A stretch of DNA of 64,000 nucleotides from DASWJZ01 sp038211615 (GCA_038211615.1 JBBQVL010000002.1:53349-117348), one strand, 5' to 3'; shown: positions 26,892-33,975, numbered from the stretch's first letter. The notes: a model not told the origin generated them from the sequence alone. A program made the numbers and translations.

Positions 26892-27107
26892 CTAGCCGCC
26901 GACGGACTTCAGATTGCCGGCGGACTTCTTCCCGCTTCGCTCGTCCGTCTGCTCCTCGAAGGAAACCTTCTGGCCTTCGCGCAATTCGTTCATGCCGGCG
27001 CGCTCAACCGCGCTGATGTGCACGAACACGTCCTTGCCGCCTTCATCGGGCGCGATAAAGCCGTAGCCCTTGCGGACGTTGAACCACTTGACGGTACCTA
27101 TAGCCAT
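26892..27107 (-). CDS. cspA: cold-shock protein (CspA family)
   Basis: A 71-residue single cold-shock domain: VKWFN (7-10), RNP1 KGYGFI (13-18) and RNP2 VFVHI (27-31) are all present. Such proteins bind single-stranded RNA/DNA and act as RNA chaperones. The ATG at 27107 (MAIGTVKWFN) is the conserved family start; the frame continues upstream to 27233 but that is the untranslated leader. A long leader is typical for cold-inducible csp genes, though temperature control cannot be read here. It is divergent from the bufferin operon. Confidence 0.93.
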   Translation of the reverse strand: MAIGTVKWFNVRKGYGFIAPDEGGKDVFVHISAVERAGMNELREGQKVSFEEQTDERSGKKSAGNLKSVGG

Positions 27108-27611
27108 TGTGTCCCCCGGATATGTCTCCACCTGCCCGGGACACGCCCGGGGACGAAATCTGAAGAGAGGCTTCCGGACCGGGACCGAGCCGACGGAAAT
27201 AGAAGCGTTCGCGCCAGAGGTCGACGGATGCAATTTAGAGCGGCGGCGGCGGAGTGTCCATCCGCGCCGTCACATGTCGCGGGGAGGGGCGCGCCGCCGC
27301 CCCTCCGCGGCGCGGGTGCAGTTCACCAGCCTTTGATTTCGCCTTCCAACGCGACGCAGTGATAAAGCAACCAGGCCGAATGCTCCGGCAGCGGCTCAAA
27401 GCTCCGTCCGTCAGATTTCCTCGATGCCCCCCATCGTCGGCGGACGGAGCCTTTCTTCCTTTTCCGTGTGAACGGGTCTCGTGCGCCTCACGGCCGGTTG
27501 ACCGGGGCGGGCATGAGCTTCGCGAACACTTAATTTCCCAAGCCGTTCCGCATGCCGCAGCATCCCGGCAGGCACGGGACGATCAGTTCCGGCCGAAAAT
27601 TGGAGGTAGAT
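27108..27611. other. long intergenic region upstream of cspA and the bufferin operon
   Basis: These 504 bp contain no convincing gene. They must hold the cspA leader and promoter (toward lower coordinates) and the bufferin promoter (toward higher coordinates). At 27401-27450 a perfect 10-bp inverted repeat (GCTCCGTCCG with CGGACGGAGC, 30-nt loop) is followed by CTTTCTTCCTTTT, resembling a terminator with no gene before it. A GC-rich hairpin-prone stretch lies near 27280-27316. I could not identify clear promoter hexamers for the bufferin operon. Confidence 0.4.
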
Positions 27612-27884
27612 ATGAAGGCGAACGAATTCACGGCCGTGGCTCTGGCGGGCGCGATGGCCACCGCGATCACCGGTCTTCTCGTTGCTCCGGCTTTCGCGCA
27701 GGACACCGAGATGTGCTACGGCATCGCGAAGGCTGGCGAGAACGATTGCAAGGCCGGCGCGCATGACTGCAAGGGCATGTCGACGATCAGCTATGACGGG
27801 AAGTCGTTCAAGCTCGTCGCGAAGGGCACCTGCGGCTCAATGATGGCTCCCGGCGGCAAGCACGGTACGCTCACCCCGAGCTGA
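27612..27884 (+). CDS. bufA: bufferin-type metallophore precursor peptide (BufA1/DUF2282)
   Basis: This 90-residue precursor has a signal peptide (1-29, AFA cleavage) and a core with four cysteines at 35, 46, 53 and 74 in the DUF2282 pattern MCYGIAKAGENDC, HDCKG, GTCGSM. Bufferins are exported RiPPs whose cysteines are modified by a DUF692 (MNIO) enzyme with a DUF2063 partner, giving copper-binding products (established for Caulobacter relatives). The ATG at 27612 follows GGAGGTAGAT. It is the first gene of the operon, followed by a second precursor, the MNIO, the partner and a DoxX protein. Which metal it binds here is inferred. Confidence 0.88.
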   Translation: MKANEFTAVALAGAMATAITGLLVAPAFAQDTEMCYGIAKAGENDCKAGAHDCKGMSTISYDGKSFKLVAKGTCGSMMAPGGKHGTLTPS

Positions 27885-27900
27885 TTACACCTCGCCATAG

Positions 27901-27925
27901 GGCGGTCGGCCGGTAGCCGACCGCC
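27901..27925 (+). terminator. strong hairpin between the two bufferin precursor genes
   Basis: GGCGGTCGGC (27901-27910) pairs perfectly with GCCGACCGCC (27916-27925) around a 5-nt CGGTA loop, 16 bp after the first precursor stop. No T-run follows, so it is more likely an mRNA-stabilising or attenuating element than a full terminator. It could raise the amount of the first precursor relative to downstream enzymes. Confidence 0.6.
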
Positions 27926-27950
27926 TCGCTTACCCACAAGGAGACAGTAG

Positions 27951-28304
27951 ATGAACAGCGAGTCAGGCGCGTTGATCGCAGCCGTTTTCGCGGTGGCTTT
28001 CGCCGCCGCTGCCACCCCCGCCGCCGCCCAGGATCCGGTCAAGTGCTACGGAGTTGCACTGGCTGGCCACAACGACTGCGCCGCGGGCGCCGGCACGTCC
28101 TGCGCGGGGACATCGACCATCGACTACCAGGGGAATTCGTGGAAGCTTGTGCCGGCCGGCACATGTGAAACGATGGAACTGCCAGGCCAGCGGCATGGCG
28201 CAAGTTTCGCGAACGGCGAGTTTCAGGGATTGGCGCGCGACCTCCCCGCGGGCGCTCCGCTGGAACACCTGAAGCCGGTCGAAGGCACGAAGCCGTATGC
28301 GTGA
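27951..28304 (+). CDS. second bufferin-type precursor peptide with C-terminal extension
   Basis: This 117-residue paralogue of the preceding peptide has a signal peptide (about 1-26, AAA cleavage) and four cysteines at 32, 43, 51 and 72 in nearly the same spacing (11, 8, 21 versus 11, 7, 21). It shares CYG, ANDC-like and GTC motifs but has a 40-residue C-terminal extension rich in Gly, Leu and Pro after the last Cys. AAGGAGA precedes the ATG. Its stop overlaps the MNIO gene by 8 nt, so this peptide is the one translationally coupled to the modifying enzyme. It may be a distinct product rather than a redundant copy. Confidence 0.85.
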   Translation: MNSESGALIAAVFAVAFAAAATPAAAQDPVKCYGVALAGHNDCAAGAGTSCAGTSTIDYQGNSWKLVPAGTCETMELPGQRHGASFANGEFQGLARDLPAGAPLEHLKPVEGTKPYA

Positions 28305-29163
28305 GGAGATTCCGGCGCGGGTTGGCGTTGGGCTGAAGCCGAAGCACTATCGCGACATCCTCGACGGCCGGCCCGACGTCGGGTTCTTCGAGGTGCACGC
28401 GGAGAACTACATGGGGGCAGGCGGTCCGCCGCACCGCTATCTTGCCGCCATCCGCGAACTCTATCCGCTCTCGCTGCACGGCGTCGGTCTCTCCATCGGC
28501 GCCGACCGGCCGCTCGACCGCGCCCACCTTCTCCGGCTCGAGGGGTTGAACCGGCGGTATGCGCCGGGCCTCTTCTCCGAGCACCTCGCGTGGTCGACGC
28601 ACGAGGCGACATTCCTCAACGATCTCCTGCCGGTCCCCTACACAGACGAGACGCTGGCGCGGATCGCGGAGCACATCGACGAGGTGCAGGAGACCGTCGG
28701 CCGGCAGATGCTGCTGGAGAACCCCTCGACCTATCTCGCCTTCGCCGAGAGCACCTACCCGGAAGTCGACTTCATCAGGGCGATCGCAACACGGACAGGA
28801 TGCGGCCTGCTTCTCGATGTGAACAACGTGCACGTATCGGCAACCAACCAGCAATGGGATCCGCTCGCCTATATCGACGCCTTTCCGCTCGAGCATGTCC
28901 GCGAGATCCACCTTGGCGGCCACGCGCCGGAGATCGACGACGCCGGCCGGCCGCTGCTGATCGACACGCATGACCGCGAAGTGGACGAGATCGTATGGGG
29001 TCTCTTTGCCCACACGGTCTCGCGCACCGGACCGCTTCCGACACTCGTCGAATGGGATGCGAATGTACCGGAATGGTCCGTTCTCAAGGCCGAGGCGGAG
29101 CGCGCTGAGTCGATCCTTCTCGCCGCGGATGCCGAGGGAGCACGGCGTGTCTCCGCTGGCTGA
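28297..29163 (+). CDS. bufB: DUF692 multinuclear iron oxidase (MNIO) modifying bufferin cysteines
   Basis: A 288-residue TIM-barrel MNIO. Predicted iron ligands and active-site motifs are all visible: HG at 61-62, SEH at 94-96, ENPSTY from 141, LLLDVNNVHV with Asp174 and Asn177, HLGGH at 205-209, DTHD with His225, and VEWD with Glu252. Family members use two or three irons to oxidise peptide cysteines, in bufferins giving sulfur heterocycles. It overlaps the second precursor gene by 8 nt and the partner gene by 17 nt, so all are coupled. It has no signal peptide and acts in the cytoplasm before export. Confidence 0.9.
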   Translation: MREEIPARVGVGLKPKHYRDILDGRPDVGFFEVHAENYMGAGGPPHRYLAAIRELYPLSLHGVGLSIGADRPLDRAHLLRLEGLNRRYAPGLFSEHLAWSTHEATFLNDLLPVPYTDETLARIAEHIDEVQETVGRQMLLENPSTYLAFAESTYPEVDFIRAIATRTGCGLLLDVNNVHVSATNQQWDPLAYIDAFPLEHVREIHLGGHAPEIDDAGRPLLIDTHDREVDEIVWGLFAHTVSRTGPLPTLVEWDANVPEWSVLKAEAERAESILLAADAEGARRVSAG

Positions 29164-29938
29164 ACGGCAACGCGGCTTCGCGGCCGCGTTGCTCGACGCC
29201 GATGCCGGGACGCCGGCCGGCCTTGTCGGCCCGGATGGCGCGCCGAGCGCCCGCCGCTTTGCCGTCTACCGCAACAACGTGATCGTCGGGCTGTCGGAGT
29301 CACTGATGGTCACGTTCCCGGCGGTGTGCCGGATAGTCGGTGAGGAATTCTTTCTGGCGATGGCTCGCGCCTACGTGGTGGCCGATCCGCCACGCTCGCC
29401 GATGCTGCTTGAATATGGAGCGGGGTTCGCCGATTTCATCGCGCGATTCCCTCCCGCGGCGGAGCTTCAATATCTTCCCGACGTGGCGCGCATCGAGAAT
29501 GCCTGGAAGGAGTCGTTTCATTCCGCGGAGGCGGCGCCGCTCCCGCTTGCGGCGCTTGCAGCGATACCGGAAGCCCGCATGACGGCGTTGAGGCTGCACC
29601 TGCATCCCTCGCTTCGACTCGTCCCTTCGAGATTTCCGGCGCTGACCATCTGGCGGATGAATGTCGATGACGGCGTGCCATCGCCGGTGGATCTTGCCGC
29701 CGGCGGCGAGGACGTGCTCATCGTCCGGCCCGCCGCGCAGGTCGAGGTGCGGATGGTTCCGCCTGGCGGCGCGGCGTTCATCGGACGACTCGGTGAGGGC
29801 GCCGCCCTCGGTGCGGCGGCGAGCGCCGGGCTCGGCGCTTCGAGCACGTTCGATCTTGCCGCGAACATCGCCGGCCTCGTCTCGGCCGGCGCTCTCAGCG
29901 GCTACGACTTCATCGACGATCATCCGGGGGCGGCATGA
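29147..29938 (+). CDS. bufC: DUF2063 partner protein of the MNIO
   Basis: This 263-residue protein matches the DUF2063 (HvfC/BufC) family: an N-terminal helical domain (LAERQRGFAAALLDAD, RRFAVYRNNVIVGLSESLMVTFPAVCRIVGEEFF) precedes a mixed C-terminal domain. It probably presents the precursor to the MNIO. The GTG at 29147 lies six bases after AGGGAG and gives the usual family start; an ATG six codons earlier (29129) is an alternative. It overlaps the MNIO gene at its start and the DoxX gene at its end (ATGA). The order precursor-MNIO-partner is canonical. Confidence 0.88.
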   Translation: MSPLAERQRGFAAALLDADAGTPAGLVGPDGAPSARRFAVYRNNVIVGLSESLMVTFPAVCRIVGEEFFLAMARAYVVADPPRSPMLLEYGAGFADFIARFPPAAELQYLPDVARIENAWKESFHSAEAAPLPLAALAAIPEARMTALRLHLHPSLRLVPSRFPALTIWRMNVDDGVPSPVDLAAGGEDVLIVRPAAQVEVRMVPPGGAAFIGRLGEGAALGAAASAGLGASSTFDLAANIAGLVSAGALSGYDFIDDHPGAA

Positions 29939-30429
29939 CGCCGACGGTTCAGGCGGGGGTTACGCGTGGTGCCGCCGCGCGCCCGCTTCGCACGGTGCTG
30001 GCCTGGCTGTCGTGGATCGGTGCCTGCGTTGCGCCGCCACTCCTGCGAATCGCGCTGGCGATCCCGTTCTTCCGTTCCGGACTGACGAAATGGGACGGCT
30101 TTTCGCTTTCATCGAGTGCGGTCTATCTGTTCCAGAGCGAATTCAAGCTGCATGTATTCGGGGCGGCGTACGATCTTCCTTTCCCCGCTGCGATGGCGCT
30201 CGCATCGGCCAGCGGCGAGATCATCCTGCCGATCCTGCTCGTCCTCGGCCTCGCAACGCGCTTTGCCGCGGTCGGCATCCTGCTCATGACGGCAGTTATC
30301 CAGCTCGTCGAGCCGGACGGCTGGATTTCATTCCATCTCCCATGGGCGGCGATGGCTTTCAGCCTGATTGCTCTTGGCCCCGGGCCGCTCTCCCTCGATT
30401 GGCTGGTCGCACGCCGCAGCCGTTCTTGA
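29935..30429 (+). CDS. DoxX family membrane protein of the bufferin operon
   Basis: A 164-residue DoxX-type protein with four hydrophobic segments (about residues 35-55, 82-95, 98-118, 130-150) and the family motif ALAIPFFRSGLTKWDGF. DoxX proteins commonly close bufferin and related DUF692 operons (sometimes called BufD), where they may link redox reactions to the respiratory chain; their role is not settled. Its ATG overlaps the stop of the partner gene by 4 nt. It completes the operon; the threonine aldolase gene follows after 38 bp. Confidence 0.88.
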   Translation: MTPTVQAGVTRGAAARPLRTVLAWLSWIGACVAPPLLRIALAIPFFRSGLTKWDGFSLSSSAVYLFQSEFKLHVFGAAYDLPFPAAMALASASGEIILPILLVLGLATRFAAVGILLMTAVIQLVEPDGWISFHLPWAAMAFSLIALGPGPLSLDWLVARRSRS

Positions 30430-30467
30430 GCCTTGCCCTCGCGCCGACAAGCCGGCAAGAGGGCGGG

Positions 30468-31520
30468 ATGCAGTTCGCCAGCGACAATTGGACGGGCGCC
30501 GCGCCCGAGGTAATCGACGCCGTCGTGCGCGAGGCCTCGCGCTCCGGCGCGGCGTATGGCGCGAGCGCGATCGACAAGGCGGTCGAGGCGCGTTTCGCGG
30601 AAATCTTCGAGCATGAGGTCTCGGTCTTCTTCGTCGCCACAGGCAGCGCGGCGAATGCGCTGGCGCTTGCCGCGGTCAGCCGGCCGTCCGGTGCGGTTCT
30701 CGCCCACGCCGAAAGCCACGTGCTCGAGGATGAGATCGGCGGAGTGGAGTTCCTCGCCAACGGGGCGCGGCTGATCCCGGTCGAAGGTCCGCTTGGCAAG
30801 CTCGACCCCGCCGCGCTGCAGAAGGCGCTCGCCCGCTTTACGCCGGGCGATATTCGCGTTGGCCAGCCGGTGGCGGTGACGATCACGCAGCAGAGCGAGA
30901 TGGGCACTGTCTACGGCAGCGACGAGATCCGCGCGCTCGCGGCGATCGCCCGCGGGCGGAACATCCCGCTGCATATGGATGGCGCGCGCTTCGCCTATGC
31001 GCTGGCGCAGCTCGGCGTCACGCCGGCGGAGATGACCTGGAAGGCTGGTGTCGACATCCTCTCCTTCGGGGCCACAAAGAACGGCTGCATCGCGGCCGAG
31101 GCGCTGGTGTTCTTCAACGCCGACCTGGCGAAGGACATGCCATTCATCCGCAAGCGCGCCGGGCATCTCTTCTCAAAGTCGCGCTTCGTGGCGGCGCAGT
31201 TCGACGCCTACCTCGCCGATGGCCTCTGGCTGAAGCTCGCGCGCCATGCAAACGCGATGGCGGAACGGCTCCGCGCCGGACTCGCATCGGCGTCGAATGC
31301 GCGCGTGGCCTGGCCGACCGCGGGCAACGAGACTTTCGCGGTGCTGAAGGGCAGCGACGCGAAGAAGCTCCGCTTGGCCGGGGCGGCGTTCTACGAGTGG
31401 CCTGAGCCGCGCGGCTTTGACGCGGGGCTCGTCGGCGACGAGACGATCGTGCGGCTCGTCACCGCCTTCTCGACGCAGCCGGAAGACGTCGACGCATTTC
31501 TGGCCGCGCTTCGCGGCTGA
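30468..31520 (+). CDS. low-specificity threonine aldolase
   Basis: This PLP enzyme splits L-threonine (and allo-threonine) into glycine and acetaldehyde. The 350-residue protein has the AAT-I fold: a phosphate-binding ATGSAANALAL region (58-68), Asp171 in HMDGAR, and the PLP-binding Lys204 in SFGATKNG. The ATG at 30468 (MQFASDNW) is the conserved start; the frame is open further upstream across the DoxX gene but that is spurious. It lies 38 bp after DoxX in the same direction and may read through from the bufferin operon, with no evident functional link. A strong terminator follows. Confidence 0.9.
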   Translation: MQFASDNWTGAAPEVIDAVVREASRSGAAYGASAIDKAVEARFAEIFEHEVSVFFVATGSAANALALAAVSRPSGAVLAHAESHVLEDEIGGVEFLANGARLIPVEGPLGKLDPAALQKALARFTPGDIRVGQPVAVTITQQSEMGTVYGSDEIRALAAIARGRNIPLHMDGARFAYALAQLGVTPAEMTWKAGVDILSFGATKNGCIAAEALVFFNADLAKDMPFIRKRAGHLFSKSRFVAAQFDAYLADGLWLKLARHANAMAERLRAGLASASNARVAWPTAGNETFAVLKGSDAKKLRLAGAAFYEWPEPRGFDAGLVGDETIVRLVTAFSTQPEDVDAFLAALRG

Positions 31521-31527
31521 AACGAAA

Positions 31528-31551
31528 AGCGCCCCGGAAAACCGGGGCGCT
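31528..31551. terminator. bidirectional terminator between threonine aldolase and hsp20
   Basis: AGCGCCCCGG (31528-31537) pairs perfectly with CCGGGGCGCT (31542-31551) around an AAAA loop. It sits 8 bp after the aldolase stop and 24 bp beyond the end of the convergent Hsp20 gene. The sequence before it on the + strand (GAAA) supplies a partial T-run for the minus-strand transcript. Confidence 0.85.
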
Positions 31552-31575
31552 CGATAGCTTTCAATCCGTCGGAAG

Positions 31576-32034
31576 TTACGCGGCCTTGGCGTCGATCTGG
31601 CGAGCCTTGGCGCCGCCGCCGATCGCGATCTTGCGGGGCTTCATCGCCTCGGGAATCTCGCGCACGAGGTCGATGTGGAGCAGCCCGTTGTCGAGGCTCG
31701 CACCGGTGACTTCCACATGGTCGGCGAGCTGGAAGCGGCGCTCGAAGGCGCGCGAGGCGATGCCGCGATAGAGCACGTCACGGCCGCTCTCTTCCTTGGT
31801 TTCCTTCTTCTCACCCTTCACGGTGAGGACGCTTTCCTTGGCCTGGATATCGAGGTCGGCCTCGCCGAAGCCGGCGACAGCCAGCGTCACGCGGTAGGCG
31901 TTCTCGCCGGTGCGCTCGATGTTGTAAGGCGGATAGGGCTGGGCCTCGCCGTTCGTGGCGCCGTCCAGCAGGCCGAAAAGCCGGTCGAAACCAACGGTGG
32001 AGCGATAGAGGGGAGCGAGATCAAAAGTACGCAT
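31576..32034 (-). CDS. small heat-shock protein Hsp20 (IbpA type)
   Basis: A 152-residue alpha-crystallin-domain chaperone that holds unfolded proteins. It opens with the class A rhizobial start MRTFDLAPLYRSTVGFDRLFGLLD. The crystallin domain spans about 38-130, with the AFERRFQL and GLLHIDLVREIPE segments. The C-terminal IAI motif (in PRKIAIGG) is the conserved tail contact. The ATG at 32034 follows GGAGGA. The leader carries features of a ROSE RNA thermometer, and an RpoH-like promoter lies further upstream, so expression is probably heat-induced at both levels. It is convergent with threonine aldolase. Confidence 0.93.
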   Translation of the reverse strand: MRTFDLAPLYRSTVGFDRLFGLLDGATNGEAQPYPPYNIERTGENAYRVTLAVAGFGEADLDIQAKESVLTVKGEKKETKEESGRDVLYRGIASRAFERRFQLADHVEVTGASLDNGLLHIDLVREIPEAMKPRKIAIGGGAKARQIDAKAA

Positions 32035-32130
32035 GGTTTGTCCTCCTTGAAGCGACAGTTGCGATATCGGCGCCGGGTTCCCCAAAGTGGCGGAACCTGC
32101 CGATCCGCGGGCCCTCTCGGCGCCCGCCTA
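32035..32130 (-). promoter_or_regulatory. ROSE-like RNA thermometer in the hsp20 leader
   Basis: On the minus strand the last leader hairpin places TGTCGCTT against GGAGGACA. This puts TCGCT, a match to the ROSE signature U(U/C)GCU, opposite AGGA of the Shine-Dalgarno, with the characteristic G-G mismatch. Upstream are two more hairpins: GCGGGC with GCCCGC, and GGTTCC with GGAACC. ROSE elements melt on heating and free the ribosome site of rhizobial small heat-shock genes. Confidence 0.7.
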
Positions 32131-32134
32131 TCCG

Positions 32135-32163
32135 AAATAGGAAGCCGCCGGTTGCCGTTCAAG
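32135..32163 (-). promoter_or_regulatory. RpoH (sigma-32)-type promoter for hsp20
   Basis: On the minus strand CTTGAA (32163-32158) and CCTATTT (32141-32135) are separated by 16 bp. This closely fits the alphaproteobacterial RpoH consensus CTTGAC-N16/17-CYTATNT. It lies about 100 nt upstream of the hsp20 start, leaving room for the ROSE-like leader. Confidence 0.75.
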
Positions 32164-32265
32164 CCCGGCCTCGCGCAGAAATCCGACGCCGTAAATATGA
32201 CGCTTTCCGGCCCACAATCTCGCGCTCCGAGGGGCGTGGTTCGGTCGCGGACGGAGTGCCGGTCG

Positions 32266-32778
32266 ATGTTGAGAGCAGGGATAGTGGCTGGAGTGCTTGC
32301 CGCTGTGGCGGCGCTGTCGCCCGCGGGCGCGCAATCGTGGAGCGTCGGCGTGGGCGTCGGATTTGGCGGGCCGGCCTACTACGGTCCACCGCCGGTATAT
32401 TACGGCCCGGCGCCCGCCTACCGCTACGAGCAGCCGCCCCCGGTGGTCTATATGCCGGCCCCGGCGCCCGTGGTGCGTTCGTCGCTCCCGCCGGACGCGA
32501 TCTTCGATGCGCTCGACCGCGGCGGGTACAGCAACTTCAGCCCGATGGCGTTTCGCGACGGGGTCTACAAGCTGAACGCGGTCAACCGGCGCGGCGATCT
32601 CGTCGCGCTCGAGGTCTCCGCCCTTGACGGCAGGGTGGAGCGGGAATTCATCCTGACCGCCGGCCATCGCGTCCTGCGCGCGGCGCCTGACGTCCGGCGG
32701 CCGATCCCGGCCGCCCCGCCGCCCCCGGCAGCGCCTCGGCCCCCCGCGACCAGCGCCGATCCGCTGGTGGTCTACTGA
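32266..32778 (+). CDS. exported Pro/Tyr-rich protein with PepSY-like domain
   Basis: This 170-residue protein has a signal peptide (about 1-22, PAGA-QS), a tyrosine/proline-rich linker (about 35-68, repeated YYGPPPVYYGPAP-like units), a small globular domain (about 73-130) and a Pro/Ala tail. The globular part (DAIFDALDRGGYSNF ... GDLVALEVSALDGRV) has the helix-plus-strands look of a PepSY domain and parallels the two smaller proteins encoded next. The function is unknown; the signal peptide and linker suggest it lies in the periplasm or spans the envelope. The ATG at 32266 begins a clear signal peptide; the long upstream frame is spurious. It is divergent from hsp20. Confidence 0.75.
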   Translation: MLRAGIVAGVLAAVAALSPAGAQSWSVGVGVGFGGPAYYGPPPVYYGPAPAYRYEQPPPVVYMPAPAPVVRSSLPPDAIFDALDRGGYSNFSPMAFRDGVYKLNAVNRRGDLVALEVSALDGRVEREFILTAGHRVLRAAPDVRRPIPAAPPPPAAPRPPATSADPLVVY

Positions 32779-32848
32779 TTTTTCCCGGCCCTCCCGCCAG
32801 CCGCATCGGACGGTGGAGCGGGAATCGGGTCGAGTGCGTTTCATTGCG

Positions 32849-32885
32849 TGAACCGCAGATGAACACGCCCTTCCGGGTAGGTTCA
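32849..32885 (+). promoter_or_regulatory. direct-repeat operator-like box upstream of first PepSY-like small gene
   Basis: TGAAC occurs at 32849-32853 and 32860-32864, exactly 11 bp apart, and GGTTCA follows at 32880-32885. The same arrangement stands before the next gene. Half-sites in direct repeat at one helical turn are typical of OmpR/PhoB-family response regulators, so joint control by a two-component system is likely. Confidence 0.55.
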
Positions 32886-32956
32886 GGGCGAATCGACTAG
32901 AGTTCTCGTCATCGACATCGAGGGAGTGACCTCGATACAGCCCGTTGGAGGAATTC

Positions 32957-33274
32957 ATGATCTTATCGAAGACCACAATCGCCGCCGGCTTGCTCGCGCT
33001 CTCGACGCTCGCTGCCGTTCCGGCTCAGGCGTCAGGCGCCTATGTTCAGGTCGACTATCGCAGCCGCCATCATTCCTATCAGGGAGACGTGCACAACTCC
33101 GGCGTCTCCATCGACCAGGCTGGCAGCATCCTCCGCGATGCCGGCTACTGGCGGGTACACCTCGTCGAAAACCGCGGCAACGTTTACCAGATGAGCGCCC
33201 GTATGAACGGCGTGCGCTACATGGTGTTTATCAGCGCGGATGACGGCCGCATTCTCGGCAGAAACCGGTTCTGA
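32957..33274 (+). CDS. small exported PepSY-like protein
   Basis: A 105-residue exported protein: signal peptide 1-25 (VPAQA-SG), then a short His/Ser-rich linker and an 80-residue domain (GVSIDQAGSILRDAGYWRVHLVENRGNVYQMSARMNGVRYMVFISADDGRIL) with the PepSY helix-and-strand pattern. It is paralogous to the protein encoded at 33546-33896 and to the domain at 32266-32778. The ATG at 32957 follows GGAGG and aligns with the paralogue; the frame also allows a start at 32945. Function is unknown. A rho-independent terminator follows. Confidence 0.78.
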   Translation: MILSKTTIAAGLLALSTLAAVPAQASGAYVQVDYRSRHHSYQGDVHNSGVSIDQAGSILRDAGYWRVHLVENRGNVYQMSARMNGVRYMVFISADDGRILGRNRF

Positions 33275-33361
33275 GCGGGAAGCGCTGACCGGGCAGCTCC
33301 TGGCCGGTCGATACCGGTCAGTTGCAGCCTAGGCCTTTCCAGTTCCCGCATTTCCCGAAGA

Positions 33362-33391
33362 GCCGGTGGTAGGCGACCACCGGCTTTTTTT
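33362..33391 (+). terminator. rho-independent terminator
   Basis: GCCGGTGGT (33362-33370) pairs perfectly with ACCACCGGC (33376-33384) around AGGCG, followed by seven T residues. It ends the transcript of the small PepSY-like gene at 32957-33274, so the next paralogue must use its own promoter. Confidence 0.92.
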
Positions 33392-33438
33392 CGCGCCGGG
33401 CGTCGCCATCGGAATTGCCGGTTCGATCCGGAGCCCGG

Positions 33439-33476
33439 TGAACCGAAAATGAATGCGGCCTTCCGGATCGGTTCAC
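33439..33476 (+). promoter_or_regulatory. second copy of the direct-repeat operator-like box
   Basis: TGAAC (33439-33443) and TGAAT (33450-33454) lie 11 bp apart, with GGTTCAC at 33470-33476. The box matches the copy at 32849-32885 base by base in most positions, including the central CCTTCCGG. The outer GTGAACC and GGTTCAC are also inverted repeats. Confidence 0.55.
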
Positions 33477-33545
33477 GTGGCCGCCGCTAGGTTCCTCGCA
33501 TCGACATCGGGATTATCTCGATGCATCCCTTGAAGGACCATGGAC

Positions 33546-33896
33546 ATGATCAAGACCACGATCGCCGCCGCCCTGCTCTCCCTGACCACGCTCGCCGCCA
33601 TGCCCGCGCAGGCTTCCGGCACGGGCGTCCAGGTCGATATCGGCCCGGGCTGGAGCGACAACGGCCACGGCTGGGATCGCGACCGGAGGGATCACCACCG
33701 CCGCCACGACAGACAGGGCTACCGGATGTCGAACGACGAGATCCGGTCTGTCCTGCGGATGTCGGGCTTCCGCCAGATCCGCTTCCTCGACGATTCCGGG
33801 CCGGTCAGCCAGGTGATCGCACGCCGGCACGGCAACCGCTACTTCCTGACCGTGCGCGCGCGCGACGGCGAGATTCTCTCCACCCGGCGCATCTGA
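33546..33896 (+). CDS. small exported PepSY-like protein, paralogue
   Basis: This 116-residue paralogue shares a nearly identical signal peptide (KTTIAAALLSLTTLAAMPAQA) with the previous small protein. A His/Arg/Asp-rich linker (DRDRRDHHRRHDRQG) precedes the PepSY-like domain (MSNDEIRSVLRMSGFRQIRFLDDSG ... GNRYFLTVRARDGEIL). The ATG at 33546 is preferred over 33540 because spacing to AAGGA and alignment with the paralogue are better. The His-rich linker might bind metal, but this is speculation. Its promoter region is a duplicate of that of the previous gene. Confidence 0.78.
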   Translation: MIKTTIAAALLSLTTLAAMPAQASGTGVQVDIGPGWSDNGHGWDRDRRDHHRRHDRQGYRMSNDEIRSVLRMSGFRQIRFLDDSGPVSQVIARRHGNRYFLTVRARDGEILSTRRI

Positions 33897-33975
33897 CATC
33901 GGGCATCGCGGGCCGGCTCATCGCCGGCCGCCAGGAAAATCGGGTGCTGTCAACGCCCCCTCCAGCACCCGACGA

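Noticed and set aside
29129..29146. ATG at 29129 as start of the DUF2063 gene
   Set aside because: The GTG at 29147 has AGGGAG at proper spacing and matches the usual family N-terminus, though the ATG cannot be excluded.
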